This document shows, piece after piece, positions 35,695 to 46,588 of a DNA stretch of 64,000 nucleotides (positions are counted from its first letter, which is position 1; every line of letters starts with the position of its first letter). This DNA is from Clarireedia homoeocarpa. Lineage: Eukaryota > Ascomycota > Leotiomycetes > Helotiales > Rutstroemiaceae. A model generated the notes under the pieces. That model searched no databases. It had not been told where the DNA came from and saw only the letters and a program-made list of their open reading frames with translations. Where the stretch lies: NCBI GenBank assembly GCA_001465935.1, contig LNKV01000021.1, forward strand, positions 590,501 through 654,500, written 5' to 3'. A program made the position numbers and the translations under genes.

Positions 35695-37029
35695 GTTGAT
35701 GTGTGAGACTTGCGTTTGCACAGCAAAAGAACAGATACGATCACATCTTATCTTATATATGACAATAAGTACTCGGAAGATTAAAAAGCCTGTACAACTA
35801 TTGACGCCACAATGAAGTACCGAGAAGCGGAGTTGACGAAGGAGCTAGCCGAGGCGTACCTGACGTAGTTGGTGCGATGATTGGAGCGCTAGAACTACGA
35901 CATACTGCCATGCGTATATCACTTCGTATTCTATCAAGACATGTGGGGGTGTCTTGCACCCCGCTTTCAACAAGGTCAGCGACCAACCTGAGACTGAGTG
36001 AGATTTAATCGATCTTCAGTCGTCAATGTGCTGTGATCAAGATCTAGCAAATCGACCAGATACTCAAACCTTTCTGCCTTTGTGCAGACTAGAACGCATA
36101 CTTGGAAATTATTCACTTGTAGAGCCAAGTCTTGAGGTTATGTTCACAAGGCCTTGATATTTATACGTCGTCTTCATTGAACCAAGGATATGATGTGTTT
36201 GTAGGTTCTTCCCATACGACTCGGTAATAGGTTGTTTTTGTCTGGTTTCTATCAAGCTGCTGAGCTCGTACCCCACGTAGTCGAAAGCGGTGCTTGTCGA
36301 TCTCGGGAGTCTTGGGTTGTGTGGCTGGCAGAGCCTTGGTGGCTTCCCCGTCTTTGGGCTCGTTCGCAACGAGAATCTTGATCAAGTCTGCCGATCATCA
36401 TCACTCGTCGCTAGCTACCCTAGCTCTTCCGTCTGTAGTGCGAGCTCCTTCTGCTGCCGCATCGCTACGCCTCCCCTTTCCACAGCCACTTCTCCCCTTT
36501 CCACCGCTACTTCTCCCTTTCCGCCGCTACTTCTCCCCTTTCCACCGCTACTTCTTTTTCCTCCCGCTCTAACTCCTCATGGCCGTGAATCGTGTCATTT
36601 CGAGAGACAGTTTACAGCACTTCCAGCCTGCTACCGCTAATTTCGGTGTGTACTCGATTCTGGATCTCGTTTTGTGGCGCCTTGACCAAGCGGAGCCTTG
36701 GGAAGGTAGGTATCTGGCTAAGGATGCTTCAACTCCTTGCTCTTCCAAAGTCAATCCTGGTTCTTTCTCCGATCCAGCCGTTTTCTTGACAGTCTATCCA
36801 TCATCACCGCTGCCCAAACGCTTGGAAATGAGGTGTGATGGATTCGGGATCAAGATCGCTATTACTGACTTGAGACACAGTCTCCGACTCATCGTCGCTA
36901 ATCTGAAAAGGATCTGTGATGCTACTAGCAAGCATTCAAGATGGAATGGAAAAACTCAGTGCACTAACCTTGACAGCTGCTTGATGTTGAGCTGCTATGA
37001 CCGGTCGGGCTTTCATCTTGAGTTGGATT
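35695..37029. other. Intergenic region with 21-bp minisatellite
   Basis: Fucosidase promoter followed by pyrimidine-rich DNA. A frame at 36579-37088 runs through but shows no domain. Its downstream end abuts the NACHT relic and may be a degenerate part of the same element. Confidence 0.5.
36463..36556. repeat. Minisatellite of about 21 bp (CCGCTACTTCTCCCCTTTCC)
   Basis: Four imperfect tandem units differing by C-run length and single substitutions, in pyrimidine-rich DNA. Confidence 0.8.
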
Positions 37030-37530
37030 ATTGGGTTTTTCACCCATACTGCTGGTGTTCTGTTTCGCTCTTAAGGACCTGCTTCTGAAGGCAGTATCCG
37101 CAGATCAAGGCATTGTCCAGCGCGCCCTAAGAGATGAGTGGAGAGAACTCATTATTTTGGTCGATGCGATTGACAAGTGCGAGGGCAAAAGCCACATAAA
37201 ACAAGTACTGCAACTTTTTGTCGACATTCGAGGATTGATCCTGGTCCGTCTTCGTCTTGCACGACATGTCGGAATTCGTCGTTGAACACGATATTTCACC
37301 TTTACTGAGGCACAACCTCGTAATGGTCAGCCCAGAAGAGGAGTTAATCGAGCAGCTGGTCCAGAAGGCCTCGCGTTTGTTCATTTAGCCTGCAATCGCG
37401 TGCCGGTTTGTCCCCAAGGGAGGTAGACGGTTCGCAGCAAACGGACTAGATATGATTCTCAAAGGCCACAGCACACCAGTTGTTGCATCAGATAAGTGTC
37501 TTAACGAGATTTTATATCTTGTTGAAATGA
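37030..37530 (+). pseudogene. Decayed NACHT-type NTPase (fungal NLR-like) fragment
   Basis: Two frames together match the middle of fungal NACHT proteins. The first (about 37099-37255) gives QRALRDEWRELIILVDAIDK then CEGKSHIKQVLQLFVDIRG, the Walker-B/LVIVIDALDECE region. It ends in VRLR, where the expected TSRPE segment is missing. A second frame (about 37250-37530) continues with VLHDMSEFVVEHDISPLLRH, then EEELIEQLVQKASRLFI, a stop, and PAIACRFV. A degenerate DMILKGHS ... CLNEIL tail follows. The deletion, the frameshift, the in-frame stop and the absence of any P-loop upstream show a non-functional remnant. Confidence 0.75.
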
Positions 37531-38348
37531 ATGTGTCAGTTCTCGCCACAGACTCCGCTCATTTCAATGCCTTGTTACACTTGTATTTATACACTTACCT
37601 CTATAGGTGACACACAAGATGATATGAATGATAATTTTACTTCTCTATCATGGTTGACCGAGATTGGGGATTTAAATTGAAAGATATGCTTGAGTTGCAA
37701 AAGTTTGAAGGCTTCTAATTGTGAATCTGATAGTTTAGCATATCCCTTGCAACCATCCTCAAGTTCGCACACATAATGCTTCAGGATAGTGAGTTCTTCG
37801 ATGGGATTGACACCCTCCTTCTTTAATGACTCCCTTGTGATTGAATGATATTATCATGGTCGCTTTCTTGAATGTACCAGATCTGGAAATTCTCCCGCTC
37901 CACCGGCATAGCGTATGTGAATGAATGTCGAAATCTTTATGAATATGGATATAGTCCTAGATTATCTCGTGGATAGGAAGATATTTTGCGACTGAAAGCG
38001 AGGATTTTGCGGATGGATGGAAGGGTCGTGTTCTGTGCTAAAACCGTATGGCGACCAGCGATAGCGACAGAAATATGGCATTGAATACACACAACTCTGT
38101 GCACTCCTTCGGAAAAGTAAGTAGATGAGGAAGGTCATGGTCGAATTCAAGCGCGTTTCGCGAAGCTTTAAGGGCTGATGGTGGGTGACGTTGTTCGATT
38201 TGATTGCTACACAATCAGCGATACATGAAGAAATGCATACCGCTCTGCAGATTCTCCTCAACGGAGTCAACTTTATGCGGAGGCCTGGCAGTTGGAGAGT
38301 AATCATTACAAGCTTCAAAGCGAACCCGAGTCATTCAAGCAACAACCC
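37531..38348. other. Intergenic region
   Basis: Between the NACHT relic and the 3' end of Rpn13 (-). Somewhat AT-rich, with no gene seen. Confidence 0.5.
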
Positions 38349-39813
38349 TCACTTCTTCTCAACCGTCTTCCTCACACCTTCCACAAAAGCTTCAACCGCC
38401 TCGCCACCTCCAAGGGGGACACTTCCTCCACGCACTAGTCCGTTATTTTCCAGTTTGACGCCCAAAGCATCCGCGATACTGGGCAGACCGCCATCTCGAA
38501 TTGCCATTGTTAGACTTCCTAAGCTCTGGTGAAATTGCGGACTCCTCAGGACACGCTTCAGGACTGATTTCTTCTGCTCTAAGCTGAGGGCTTCGATGGC
38601 TGCCTGGGAGGTTTCCGCATTGGCTTCAGCCATTGAAAGTGAGGATGCTGATTCTTGCGCAAGGAGTAGGATTGTGGGTGGGAGATAACTGAGCAGATTG
38701 TCGACTTGAGCAGACGTCGCGGAATCGATTGCCGGAACGGTAACAGCGGTTGGGAGAAGATCTGGTAGAGTCGTGTACATCTTGCCTTGTGATTGTTGTT
38801 GGTGCATACCTCCTCCTCCGGGGGTCTTTAGCGAATTGAGGAAGTTTTGGACAACTGCGGCAGCATCTCTTGGTCCTGAACCAGCACTAATCGCATCGTC
38901 AGCGCCAGATTCACATTGAATTTGGACACACACAGCTTCAAAATCTTGAGATTTAAATTGCAATGTAGCTTTCTAGAAGTACAAAAGCATGAATTGTTCG
39001 AAGTCGACACGCCTCCCAATGTACCAAACGCCGCGGCCACGAATGCTCAGGTAATTTTTGGTGTTTATTTGATAGAGAGTTGACCTACGCTCGTCCTCCA
39101 TCAGCTCCAGCTTCGCGTGCACCGGCTCCTTCTTCTCTAACATCTCCACCCGTAGCGTCTGGCCCCGCCCCGCCACTTCCCCCGCGATGGTGCTCGGACG
39201 GCTGGCCATGTCCTTCAACATCCTCCATCGTCTCGTCCTGGTCATCATCTCCTCCATCAGCGCCTCTGACTTGTGCGATTTCTTCTTCAACGTTGACTTC
39301 TTCGCCTTGCAATAACGTGTCGACGATCTGGCCAATCTTTAAATCCCGAGGACTAAACCAACTGGGGTCGCCGTTTCGCGCTTGCGGCTTCGATTGCATC
39401 CAGAATAGATATCTTTGAGAGGAGGAGGAGAACTTCAGGACGAATATACGCCCGTTAGTCTTGGATGTCGGTTCGTCGGAAATGGTGTATTCGTATGGAG
39501 TGAAATGGCCATCTGTTGGTACCATAACCAAGTCCAGGTTCTCATCAGCGGTCATGGGTTTGCTTCTTTCCCGCCAGCAGAAGTGAATGAGATCTTATGA
39601 TGATTAGTTCTAGCTATCCGTATGCGTATGAAAAGACATACCATCTTCAGAGTAGAGGTAGATATAACCGGGAGTAGCTTCAGGTTTGACTTTGTAAGGT
39701 TTACTTGACATCTAGGGAAAATGTCAGTCCTTTGTTTAGTAACATAATGATGGGAGAACTACATCAACCTCACATTTCCCCGCCTTGAATGTGATAATTG
39801 GTGAAATAGACAT
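38349..39813 (-). CDS. rpn13: 26S proteasome ubiquitin receptor Rpn13 (ADRM1)
   Basis: Proteasome base subunit that binds ubiquitin through its N-terminal Pru domain and recruits a UCH37-type deubiquitinase through its C-terminal DEUBAD domain. Minus-strand exons 39813-39763, 39711-39642, 39593-39089 and 38886-38349 give 387 aa. The Pru domain reads SPIITFKAGKCEVD, GYIYLYSEDDLIHFCWRERS, then RYLFWMQSKPQARN. An acidic/Gly linker follows. The C-terminal helical domain reads LLSYLPPTILLLAQE and KSVLKRVLRSPQFHQSLGSL. The last intron (38887-39088) is 202 bp, much longer than the others. The alternative acceptor inside it (after 38973) breaks frame. The first intron's exact donor is ambiguous by a few bases. 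Confidence 0.9.
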
Positions 39814-40201
39814 TGTGGTGGTTGGGTATCCGTTTGTGCAAAAGGTATTGTTGATATCTGGTCTGGTAGCTACTCGTTTCGCTGATAATAAAGTATGGAA
39901 GCTCACTTCAGGCGGCGGAGCTTAGCAATTGTGGAGACCGTTCATGACGCTAGCACGATCACTTTGGATCCCGACATATGAGGCCACAAGGCTAATATGA
40001 CCTTTTGAGATCGATGATAAGCTTTATCACATGATACACAAATATTGCTAAGCGAGCGGAAATTTGGAAATTGTGCTGGTGGATGCAAAGGTTTTAGCCC
40101 TGGCTCTGTCCTTTCCCTATCGCGAGAACATCGACTTTCAACGACCAGACGACCAGCGACAAATTCCACGACCACAACCCCATATCGGTTCACTCTTCAA
40201 G
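39814..40201. other. Divergent promoter between rpn13 and rpl6
   Basis: A 388-bp head-to-head spacer shared by a proteasome gene (-) and a ribosomal protein gene (+). No distinct motif recognised with confidence. Confidence 0.5.
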
Positions 40202-41069
40202 ATGTCGGCACCAGAAGTAAACCAGAAGACCTTCGGAAAATCGACAAGAGACGTTCCGAAGGAGAAGGCACAAAAGTATTACCCGGCCGAAGATGACTTG
40301 AAGCCAAAGAAGGTAAATATCTACCTACAAATCCTTTTGAAGGGCAGCGAAGACGAATGAGAAATTGCCAATTTGCGGGCTATTGTATCGGATCGAGGAT
40401 ATTTGGAGTTCGCGATTGCAATTGCTCTCTGCATATGTAAATGATTTGGACATAGTGGGACTGCACAATACATGGAAAGGAAACTGCGCACAAGGAGCAT
40501 GAGAACTAACATTGAGTTACGCAGGTTCGCAAGACCGTCAGACCCGCCAAGACAAGGGCCAGCCTTGTTCCAGGAAAGGTTCTGATTCTCCTCGCCGGTC
40601 GTTTCCGTGGCAAGCGTGTTGTTCTCTTGAAGGTTCTCGAACAAGGTGTTCTCCTCGTCACCGGTCCATTCAAGGTCAACGGTGTTCCCCTCCGAAGAGT
40701 CAATGCCCGCTACGTTATCGCCACATCCACCACTGTCGACTTGGCCGAGCTTGACCAGGCCAAGATTGACGAAATCGCATCCCCCAAGTACTTTGCACGA
40801 GAGAAGTCCGAGAAGAAGGCATCAGAGGAGGCTTTCTTCAAGCAAGGCGAGAAGCCAGAGGTGGGTTGATCAATGATTGGACATACAGGAATGTAAGAGA
40901 CTAACAACTACTGCAGAAGAAGCAGCCATCCAGCAGCCGTGCAGCAGACCAAAAGACCGTCGACAAGGCCATCCTTTCCTCCCTCAAGAAGGACCCATAC
41001 CTCACCAGCTACCTCGGTAGCACTTTCAGCCTACGCAAGGGTGATAAGCCACACGCCATGGTATTCTAG
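40202..41069 (+). CDS. rpl6: 60S ribosomal protein L6 (eL6)
   Basis: Structural protein of the large cytosolic ribosomal subunit. Exons 40202-40312, 40525-40860 and 40917-41069 give 199 aa. Signatures are ASLVPGKVLILLAGRFRGKR, then VVLLKVLEQGVLLVTGPF and NGVPLRRVNARYVIATST. It ends in SFSLRKGDKPHAMVF. The start ATG (CAAGATGTCG) begins MSAPEVNQKTFGK. The first intron is 212 bp, long for this window as is common in fungal ribosomal protein genes. I looked in it for box C/D motifs and found none. Confidence 0.95.
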
Positions 41070-41959
41070 ATATGTGCGGAATGTGTGGGAGGGGGTCAAT
41101 CGGGGGCGGGTATATTTGGGCGCGGAAGTGGGAAATTCTAACAATTTGACAAGCTGCCTCTTGCATTTCGACCTTTGAATGGGCATAGGTCAACCATTGT
41201 GAAGGGCGCTTTGTAATCAGATTTGCAATGATGAAGACAACCACAAAACAAGCAATAATTCGTTCACGAAGATGATTATTTGAATCAGAGAATGGGATGA
41301 TGGCAGTGAAATGAAGAATTGTGATCACAGCCTGGGAAGTTGCGTCATAGAAACCGATGAGGACGGCTACAGTGATTATTCCATGTTCAGCCATTCTGAG
41401 TGCGTGGAAAGTCTAGACCAACTCCGAGAAGTCTTGAGGGTCGTGCAATATATCTGCACAAAAAGGAACGGTCGTGACACGCAAATTCAAGAACTTTGTA
41501 TTCTCCAGCTAGTAGCGACTATTTCCTAGCTATTTGCCAAATCGTCATCACTTAATTAACCAATCCCTTTTTAACCCCGGAGCACGTTCGTGCATTTTAA
41601 GAAAGGCTATAAATCACCAAGCAATGTTCCCGATTCGCGGAAATCAACGTATGCCAGTGCTACGCCTGCATCGTGCTACCATAGTCATAGTCACTGTGCA
41701 CTCTTTCTTTTCATTGCCCCTTGCTCGCTAGGTCTAATACCCCACTACCGGTGATATGGCCTAGACTTATGGGATTGCTAAGTATACAACAAGCTACCAC
41801 CTATAGCAGATATCTTCACATATGTCTTTTAGGGGTTTCAACTACATTATTGCACATCTAACACATAGCCTTGAATGGTGAAAGTAAAGACACGCGGAGC
41901 TCTACCTCTGATTGTCACAAAAATGCCTGCCATCTACTGAACTTCCCGCATCCATAAAC
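41070..41959. other. Convergent intergenic region
   Basis: Between the 3' ends of rpl6 (+) and dpp3 (-). No gene or repeat seen. Confidence 0.5.
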
Positions 41960-44666
41960 CTAAACATTCTTCTCCACAAAATACTTAATCATCCCCTCGC
42001 AGCTCGGTTCATACTCCTCAATCGTCACCTTTCCACTCTCCTCGTCCAACACCGTCTTCGCCTGCACAAACACCTTTCTCGGCTGTTTATTCCTTAAAAC
42101 CTCATTTCTAACCTTCTCGCCCCAGAACTCGGGCTCAACATACGTCATTTCGCTATACATCTTCGTCCCGGCTTCGACGTCCGCGGTGGCTTTGTAGATG
42201 TGGAGTTTCTGGAGATAGGACTCCACGGCTTTGCGGCCGACGGTGGGAATGAGGTTGCGTTTGATGTTAATAGTGAGATCGGAGAGGTCGGATTGCGTGT
42301 ACTTAATGGTGCAGAAGTCTTCGGGGGCATCGAGGAAACATTTGAGGATGGAGAAGCGTGCTTGAGAGTGCGGTTGGCCCCATTTGCGGCTTCTTGGGTC
42401 CCACTTTGATGGATTAGTATTTGCATAGATAAGAGGAATGGAAAGGTGTGGGGGTGGGTAGACGTACAATTTCTAGGGAGCCGATACCCATTCGAGCCAT
42501 GGATAAGTAGGAAGCATACAAAACGCTGCCTGCCTCGCCATCCATATCTTCTTTCCCATCACCATAGCCGAAGATCTTCAGGATCTCAAAGTCGCAGCTG
42601 AGAGCCATGGCGATAGTCTCAGCTCTGCATTCTTCGTAACTCGACGCGATACTACCGAACACAGAACCCCATGTCTGTCCGGGCTTGTACCAGGTAGCGA
42701 CTGGCTTCCCGGTAAGCGGGTTTATGGGAGGGTTCTTGATGTCGAAATTGTAGACTCCTGGTTCGGTCTCTTGGAGCAGTTTACCGGAGCCGTGGCCGAG
42801 GAGCTCGTGGACTCCTACTTGGACTTCGAAGGCTGGGTCGCGATAATTTTGGAATATCTCGAGATCTTCGTCTCGGATGAAGGGGATCTTCTCGTTGGCG
42901 GCTTTGGCGGCGAGGACGTTGCCGAGGGAGACATTCTTGAAACCTTCGGATTGGCGAATGTCGTCATAGTTTGGCTTGATTTTGAATTAATTCAGATATA
43001 CCATGGAGAGTTGAGGTGCAACATACGATGTTGATGCCTGCGGGAAGGCCAGATGATATGAAGGTCAAAACCTCAAGACTTGTGAAGTCTGGACTCAAGA
43101 ATTTATCTTTCTCGAAGTCTGCCGGCCAGGGCAGCTTGGGTATGAGTGATTCAGCGGCATTTACTAGAGCGCCGAATGCTCGAGTACGCTCGGCGTTGAC
43201 CATGGCCACGAAACCTAGATACGTGTTAGGGGTGCATAGATGCAACTAGCTGCTAGAGTGTGTTGCAGACATACCTTCAAATTCAGCTCGCACACCTTGA
43301 GGATCACGCATGGTCTCGATGAATCCGATGTTTGACTCTACCATAGGTCCTTTATCCCTGATCCAAAATCTTTGGGAATCCTTAAATACTGCCGACGAAC
43401 CAGTCTCGAATGATTTAGCATAGGCAGTAAATAGATCTTTCTGGGTGTCATTGGCAGCATTTTCGGCGGCTTTTCTGCAGTTTTCTGCCATAGTTTTCAA
43501 CTCTTTCGAATAGTCACCAAAAACGAGCTTCAACTTGCTGCCCTTCAATGGTCCGTTCTCAATTGTGAAGTCGGTCTCCTTGCCCATGTCACTGCCCTCA
43601 GATGGCATGTGAGTGACTGCTGATGCTAGCAACAGTTCGAAGGTACCGTCAGAGGTTTTTCGCAACCTGGTGTTCTCCTAATCCATATGTCAACCCTCGC
43701 TCTTCCAAACTTTCTAACCCCAATACTCACCACAAGCATACCCTTCGATTCCAAGAATTCCCCAACAGCAGTAATCTCAGACTTTGTAATAGTAGGCGAG
43801 TCAGGGTAGTAAGTAGTCAAGTGTCCATCTTCCGGGAAGCCAAGATGCATTAATCCAGGTTCAGCGCCCGGGAAGATGGCACCATTGGTAGCATCATAGT
43901 GTTCCTTTGCCTTCGACGACAAAGTGGCCAGAGAATCAAAGGCTTTGGCATCACATCTAGGAATGAATTTGGTATCTCCAAACGACTTGTAGTTGCCTAA
44001 GTTGCCTAAGAACATCGCAGCATATTCAAGGAAATATTTCAGGTCATCGTCACTAATACCGGCTTTCTTCTGGACGGCGCTCCAATCACCATTGCACGAT
44101 TTGTAAAGCTCGACGATGAAATCGTAGATGTGTTCGGACTCTGGTGAGACTTGTCTTAGGATGATTCTGATTCCTGAGACGGCGGCTCTGTGGTTCGATG
44201 TCAGCTGATGGTTTGGGGAAATTTAAGATTTCGTTGATATCGCAAGAAAGAAGGGAAGAAAAAGACAATCCCTTCTCCAAGTCTCATATGTTTGCTACAC
44301 TAGGGCTTTGGCAGAAGGTTTTATTCGTAATTCTACGAGTGCACATAGCTCAGGAGTTAGAACCTACTGGCTGATATAATGAGCATATCGTTTCTCCTTG
44401 TCCGACAGTGCTTCGAAATGCTTTTTGATCTCAAGCCTGACGATACTCGGAGGAGAGTCCGCCAAAAAATTCTTGAGTTCCTGAGCGTTCATTGTCGAAA
44501 AGTGTCGTTGTAGTTGTTGCAAACGATTGAAGGGAGGGGCAGCTCCCATAATATGATGGCGGGGTAAAGCGCTGACACGAGAAGCGCAACGTTGGTGTTG
44601 CCTGAGCTGGGGTGGGGTGAGTTTTGATTGGTGAAGGATCACTCTCCACCCGCGCGATAGGAACAT
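41960..44666 (-). CDS. dpp3: Dipeptidyl peptidase III, zinc metallopeptidase family M49
   Basis: Zinc exopeptidase releasing N-terminal dipeptides from oligopeptides. Minus-strand exons 44666-44368, 44187-43731, 43677-43275, 43214-43027, 42974-42468 and 42403-41960 give 765 aa from the first ATG. The M49 zinc motif HELLGHG is at about 505-511, and the third-ligand motif EECRAE is about 57 residues later (about 563-568). Other family blocks are SGLPAGINIPNYDDIRQSEG and YWYKPGQTWGSVFGS-type sequence. The usual DPP III start corresponds to Met59 (44492, MNAQELKNFL), giving 707 aa. The 58 residues before it contain many Arg/Ser/Gln and no Asp or Glu, like a mitochondrial presequence. Both ATGs have A at -3, so two isoforms are possible. 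The first intron (180 bp) is the longest. Confidence 0.93.
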
Positions 44667-44704
44667 AGTTTAAGATAACGGCTTTCGTTAATCAAACATG
44701 CCAA

Positions 44705-44869
44705 ACTCCAGTGACGCGTAAGTCATTGTTCTCTACCTGAAAAGAGAAAACCATAGGCTAACTGAACCCTTACAGAGTGGTCAGCGTGTCGTTCTTATAC
44801 TAAATTATCGGGTTCGTCCTGAAATAGTATGCCATGCGAAAGTCGTGGGTTCGAGCCCCACTTGGAGTA
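44705..44869 (+). tRNA. tRNA-Ile(UAU), with anticodon-loop intron and a second intron-like insert in the D-arm
   Basis: Acceptor stem 44705-44711 (ACTCCAG) pairs with 44862-44868 (TTGGAGT), and the discriminator is A44869. The D-stem ACGC (44714-44717) pairs with GCGT (44784-44787). The D-loop AGTGGTCA (44776-44783) is continuous only if 44718-44775 is removed. The anticodon stem starts at 44789 and the loop CTTATA gives anticodon TAT (44796-44798). A canonical intron follows (44800 to about 44833). The T-arm GTGGG-TTCGAGC-CCCAC (44845-44861) is perfect, and the B box is GGTTCGAGCCC. The anticodon stem carries a U-U mismatch at 31-39 and a G-U pair. It reads AUA codons. The 58-bp insert has spliceosomal rather than tRNA-type ends. 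Confidence 0.8.
44718..44775 (+). other. GT-AG intron-like insert inside the tRNA D-arm
   Basis: 58 bp beginning GTAAGT and ending TTACAG, with a GCTAAC branch-point consensus at 44757-44762, 14 bases before the 3' end. This is the size and signal set of ordinary spliceosomal introns in neighbouring genes. It interrupts the A box between TGACGC and AGTGG. Confidence 0.75.
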
Positions 44870-44886
44870 TTATCCAAATGACCGAA

Positions 44887-44896
44887 TTTTCTTTTT
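44887..44896 (+). terminator. Pol III-type T-run terminator
   Basis: TTTTCTTTTT begins 18 bases after the tRNA discriminator base, at the usual distance and composition for RNA polymerase III termination. Confidence 0.75.
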
Positions 44897-45660
44897 GCTG
44901 GTTTTTGGCGTTCGTCTTTGTTAGGCTTGGGTTGGATATGTTCCCCGAGCAATCCAAAAGAAATGTAGGTTGGAAGTCAAGTAGACTTCTCAACACCTTT
45001 TGCATTTCTTGGAAGTAAATCGCTCGCATCAAAGGGCAGGGCGGCAGTTTGCAGGCACATATCTCGAATCTAGCTGGGAGCAGGAACAGGTAACAAATAG
45101 ACGCAGCTGTCTTCCGTGTAGTCAAACTTGAACAGTCAAACTCGTTGTGGAGTTAGTTCCCCATCGTGGTGCCTGTAGTGGGCCAACTTGTAGAATGAAT
45201 CAAATACCAGTAACAACTCGAGGATGAATAAGAAGATCCTGAACGGTGATCGCAATCCTTGGTATGAAAGCATCTTCAATCTTTTACGTCGATTTTTTAC
45301 GTGGACCTTAGAGGGGAATGCTTCAAGTACTGTTTGTATAGTCTGAAGACAACATGGCTTCGTGTAACATCAAACGAGATAGAACCATAGCCCATCAAAT
45401 CGTCTCGAACCTCAGTCTGGCATGATCTCCTCCAAGGAATAATGCAGATGATTGCTCTAGATTTGAACTGACTTCAATGTAAATTTCGCTATTGTCACGT
45501 GCTCAGTAAAATTTGTCCAAGCTCTGGCCCTTGCTCTCTTAGCGAGCTTTAGCTCCCACTACACAATTTTGATTTTCGCGATTTTGAAGTCTTTCTACTA
45601 GACGACGGCCAGCACTTCACACCCTATCGCCATTTACGACAATCGACAAATTCGGCCAAG
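44897..45660. other. Intergenic: tRNA 3' flank and rpl9 promoter
   Basis: No further gene seen. The open frame on the minus strand at 44805-45125 overlaps the tRNA and has no domain. Confidence 0.5.
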
Positions 45661-46588
45661 ATGAAGTACATTCATTCCGAAGAAACTTTGAACGTCCCTG
45701 AGGGTGGTAAGTACGCTCTTCTTGCATCTGAGTCGCTGGAAAGGATGGAGGGGAGGGAAGGTGGAAGAGGGCAAATTGAGGGAATTGGTGCAGCGCATTG
45801 AGGAATTGGGAACGGGGATTTTGAGGATTTAAGATGGAGAACTAACATGTATGGCTTAACAGTCAAGGTCGCAATTAAATCTCGCCAGGTTACCGTTGAG
45901 GGCCCAAGAGGTAATAAACAATCCCATTCTCAACCACCGGAAGTCCAGTGCGCAAATCTAATACCACGACACAGGCAAACTCCACAAGGACCTCAGTCAC
46001 TTGGCTGTCAACTTCTCCCATCCAAAGAAGGACATCATCAAGATCGAACTCCACCATGGCGCCCGCAAGAACGTCGCTACTCTCCGAACCGTCCGAACTC
46101 TGATCAACAACTTGATTATTGGTGTCACCAAGGGCTACAAATACAAGATGCGATACGTCTACGCACATTTCCCAATCAACGTCAACTTCGAGAAGAACGC
46201 TGATGGAATTTACGAGGTCGAAATTAGGTATGTTTGGTCTTGAAAATGTGGCAGCAAGACTTGAGATGCAAGGATGGAAAAACTGATCTCGGGGTATAGA
46301 AACTTCATCGGCGAGAAAATCGTCCGAAAAGTTACCATGAGGCAAGGTGTCGATGTTGAGGTATCAACAAACCAGAAGGATGAGCTCCAATTAAGCGGAA
46401 ACTCTCTCGAGGATGTCTCCCAATGTGCCGCAGATATCCAGCAAATTTGCAGAGTACGAAACAAGGATATTCGAAAGGTAGGCAAAAGACATGAATTTAA
46501 TAGGTTGGGTTGCCATAATTAACACTTTTTACAGTTTTTGGACGGTCTGTATGTTTCGGAGAAGGGTAACATTGAGGAGGCAACATAG
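45661..46588 (+). CDS. rpl9: 60S ribosomal protein L9 (uL6)
   Basis: Large-subunit protein near the sarcin-ricin loop and factor-binding region. Five exons, 45661-45706, 45863-45910, 45975-46227, 46300-46477 and 46535-46588, give 192 aa, matching the family. It reads MKYIHSEETLNVPEGVKVAI, SRQVTVEGPRGKLHKDLSHL, the conserved GVTKGYKYKMRYVYAHFPIN, and ends YVSEKGNIEEAT. Two exons are under 50 bp (46 and 48). Each junction is GT-AG and in phase. The 156-bp first intron shows no snoRNA boxes. Confidence 0.95.

Noticed and set aside
36579..37088. 169-codon frame upstream of the NACHT relic as a gene
   Set aside because: No domain, no P-loop; its end overlaps the relic in another frame, so it is probably degenerate sequence.
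40313..40524. Intronic snoRNA in the rpl6 first intron
   Set aside because: No usable box C (RTGATGA) and box D (CTGA) pair or box H/ACA found.
42771..43034. 87-codon plus-strand frame with acidic helical look
   Set aside because: Antisense shadow of the DPP3 exon carrying HELLGHG.
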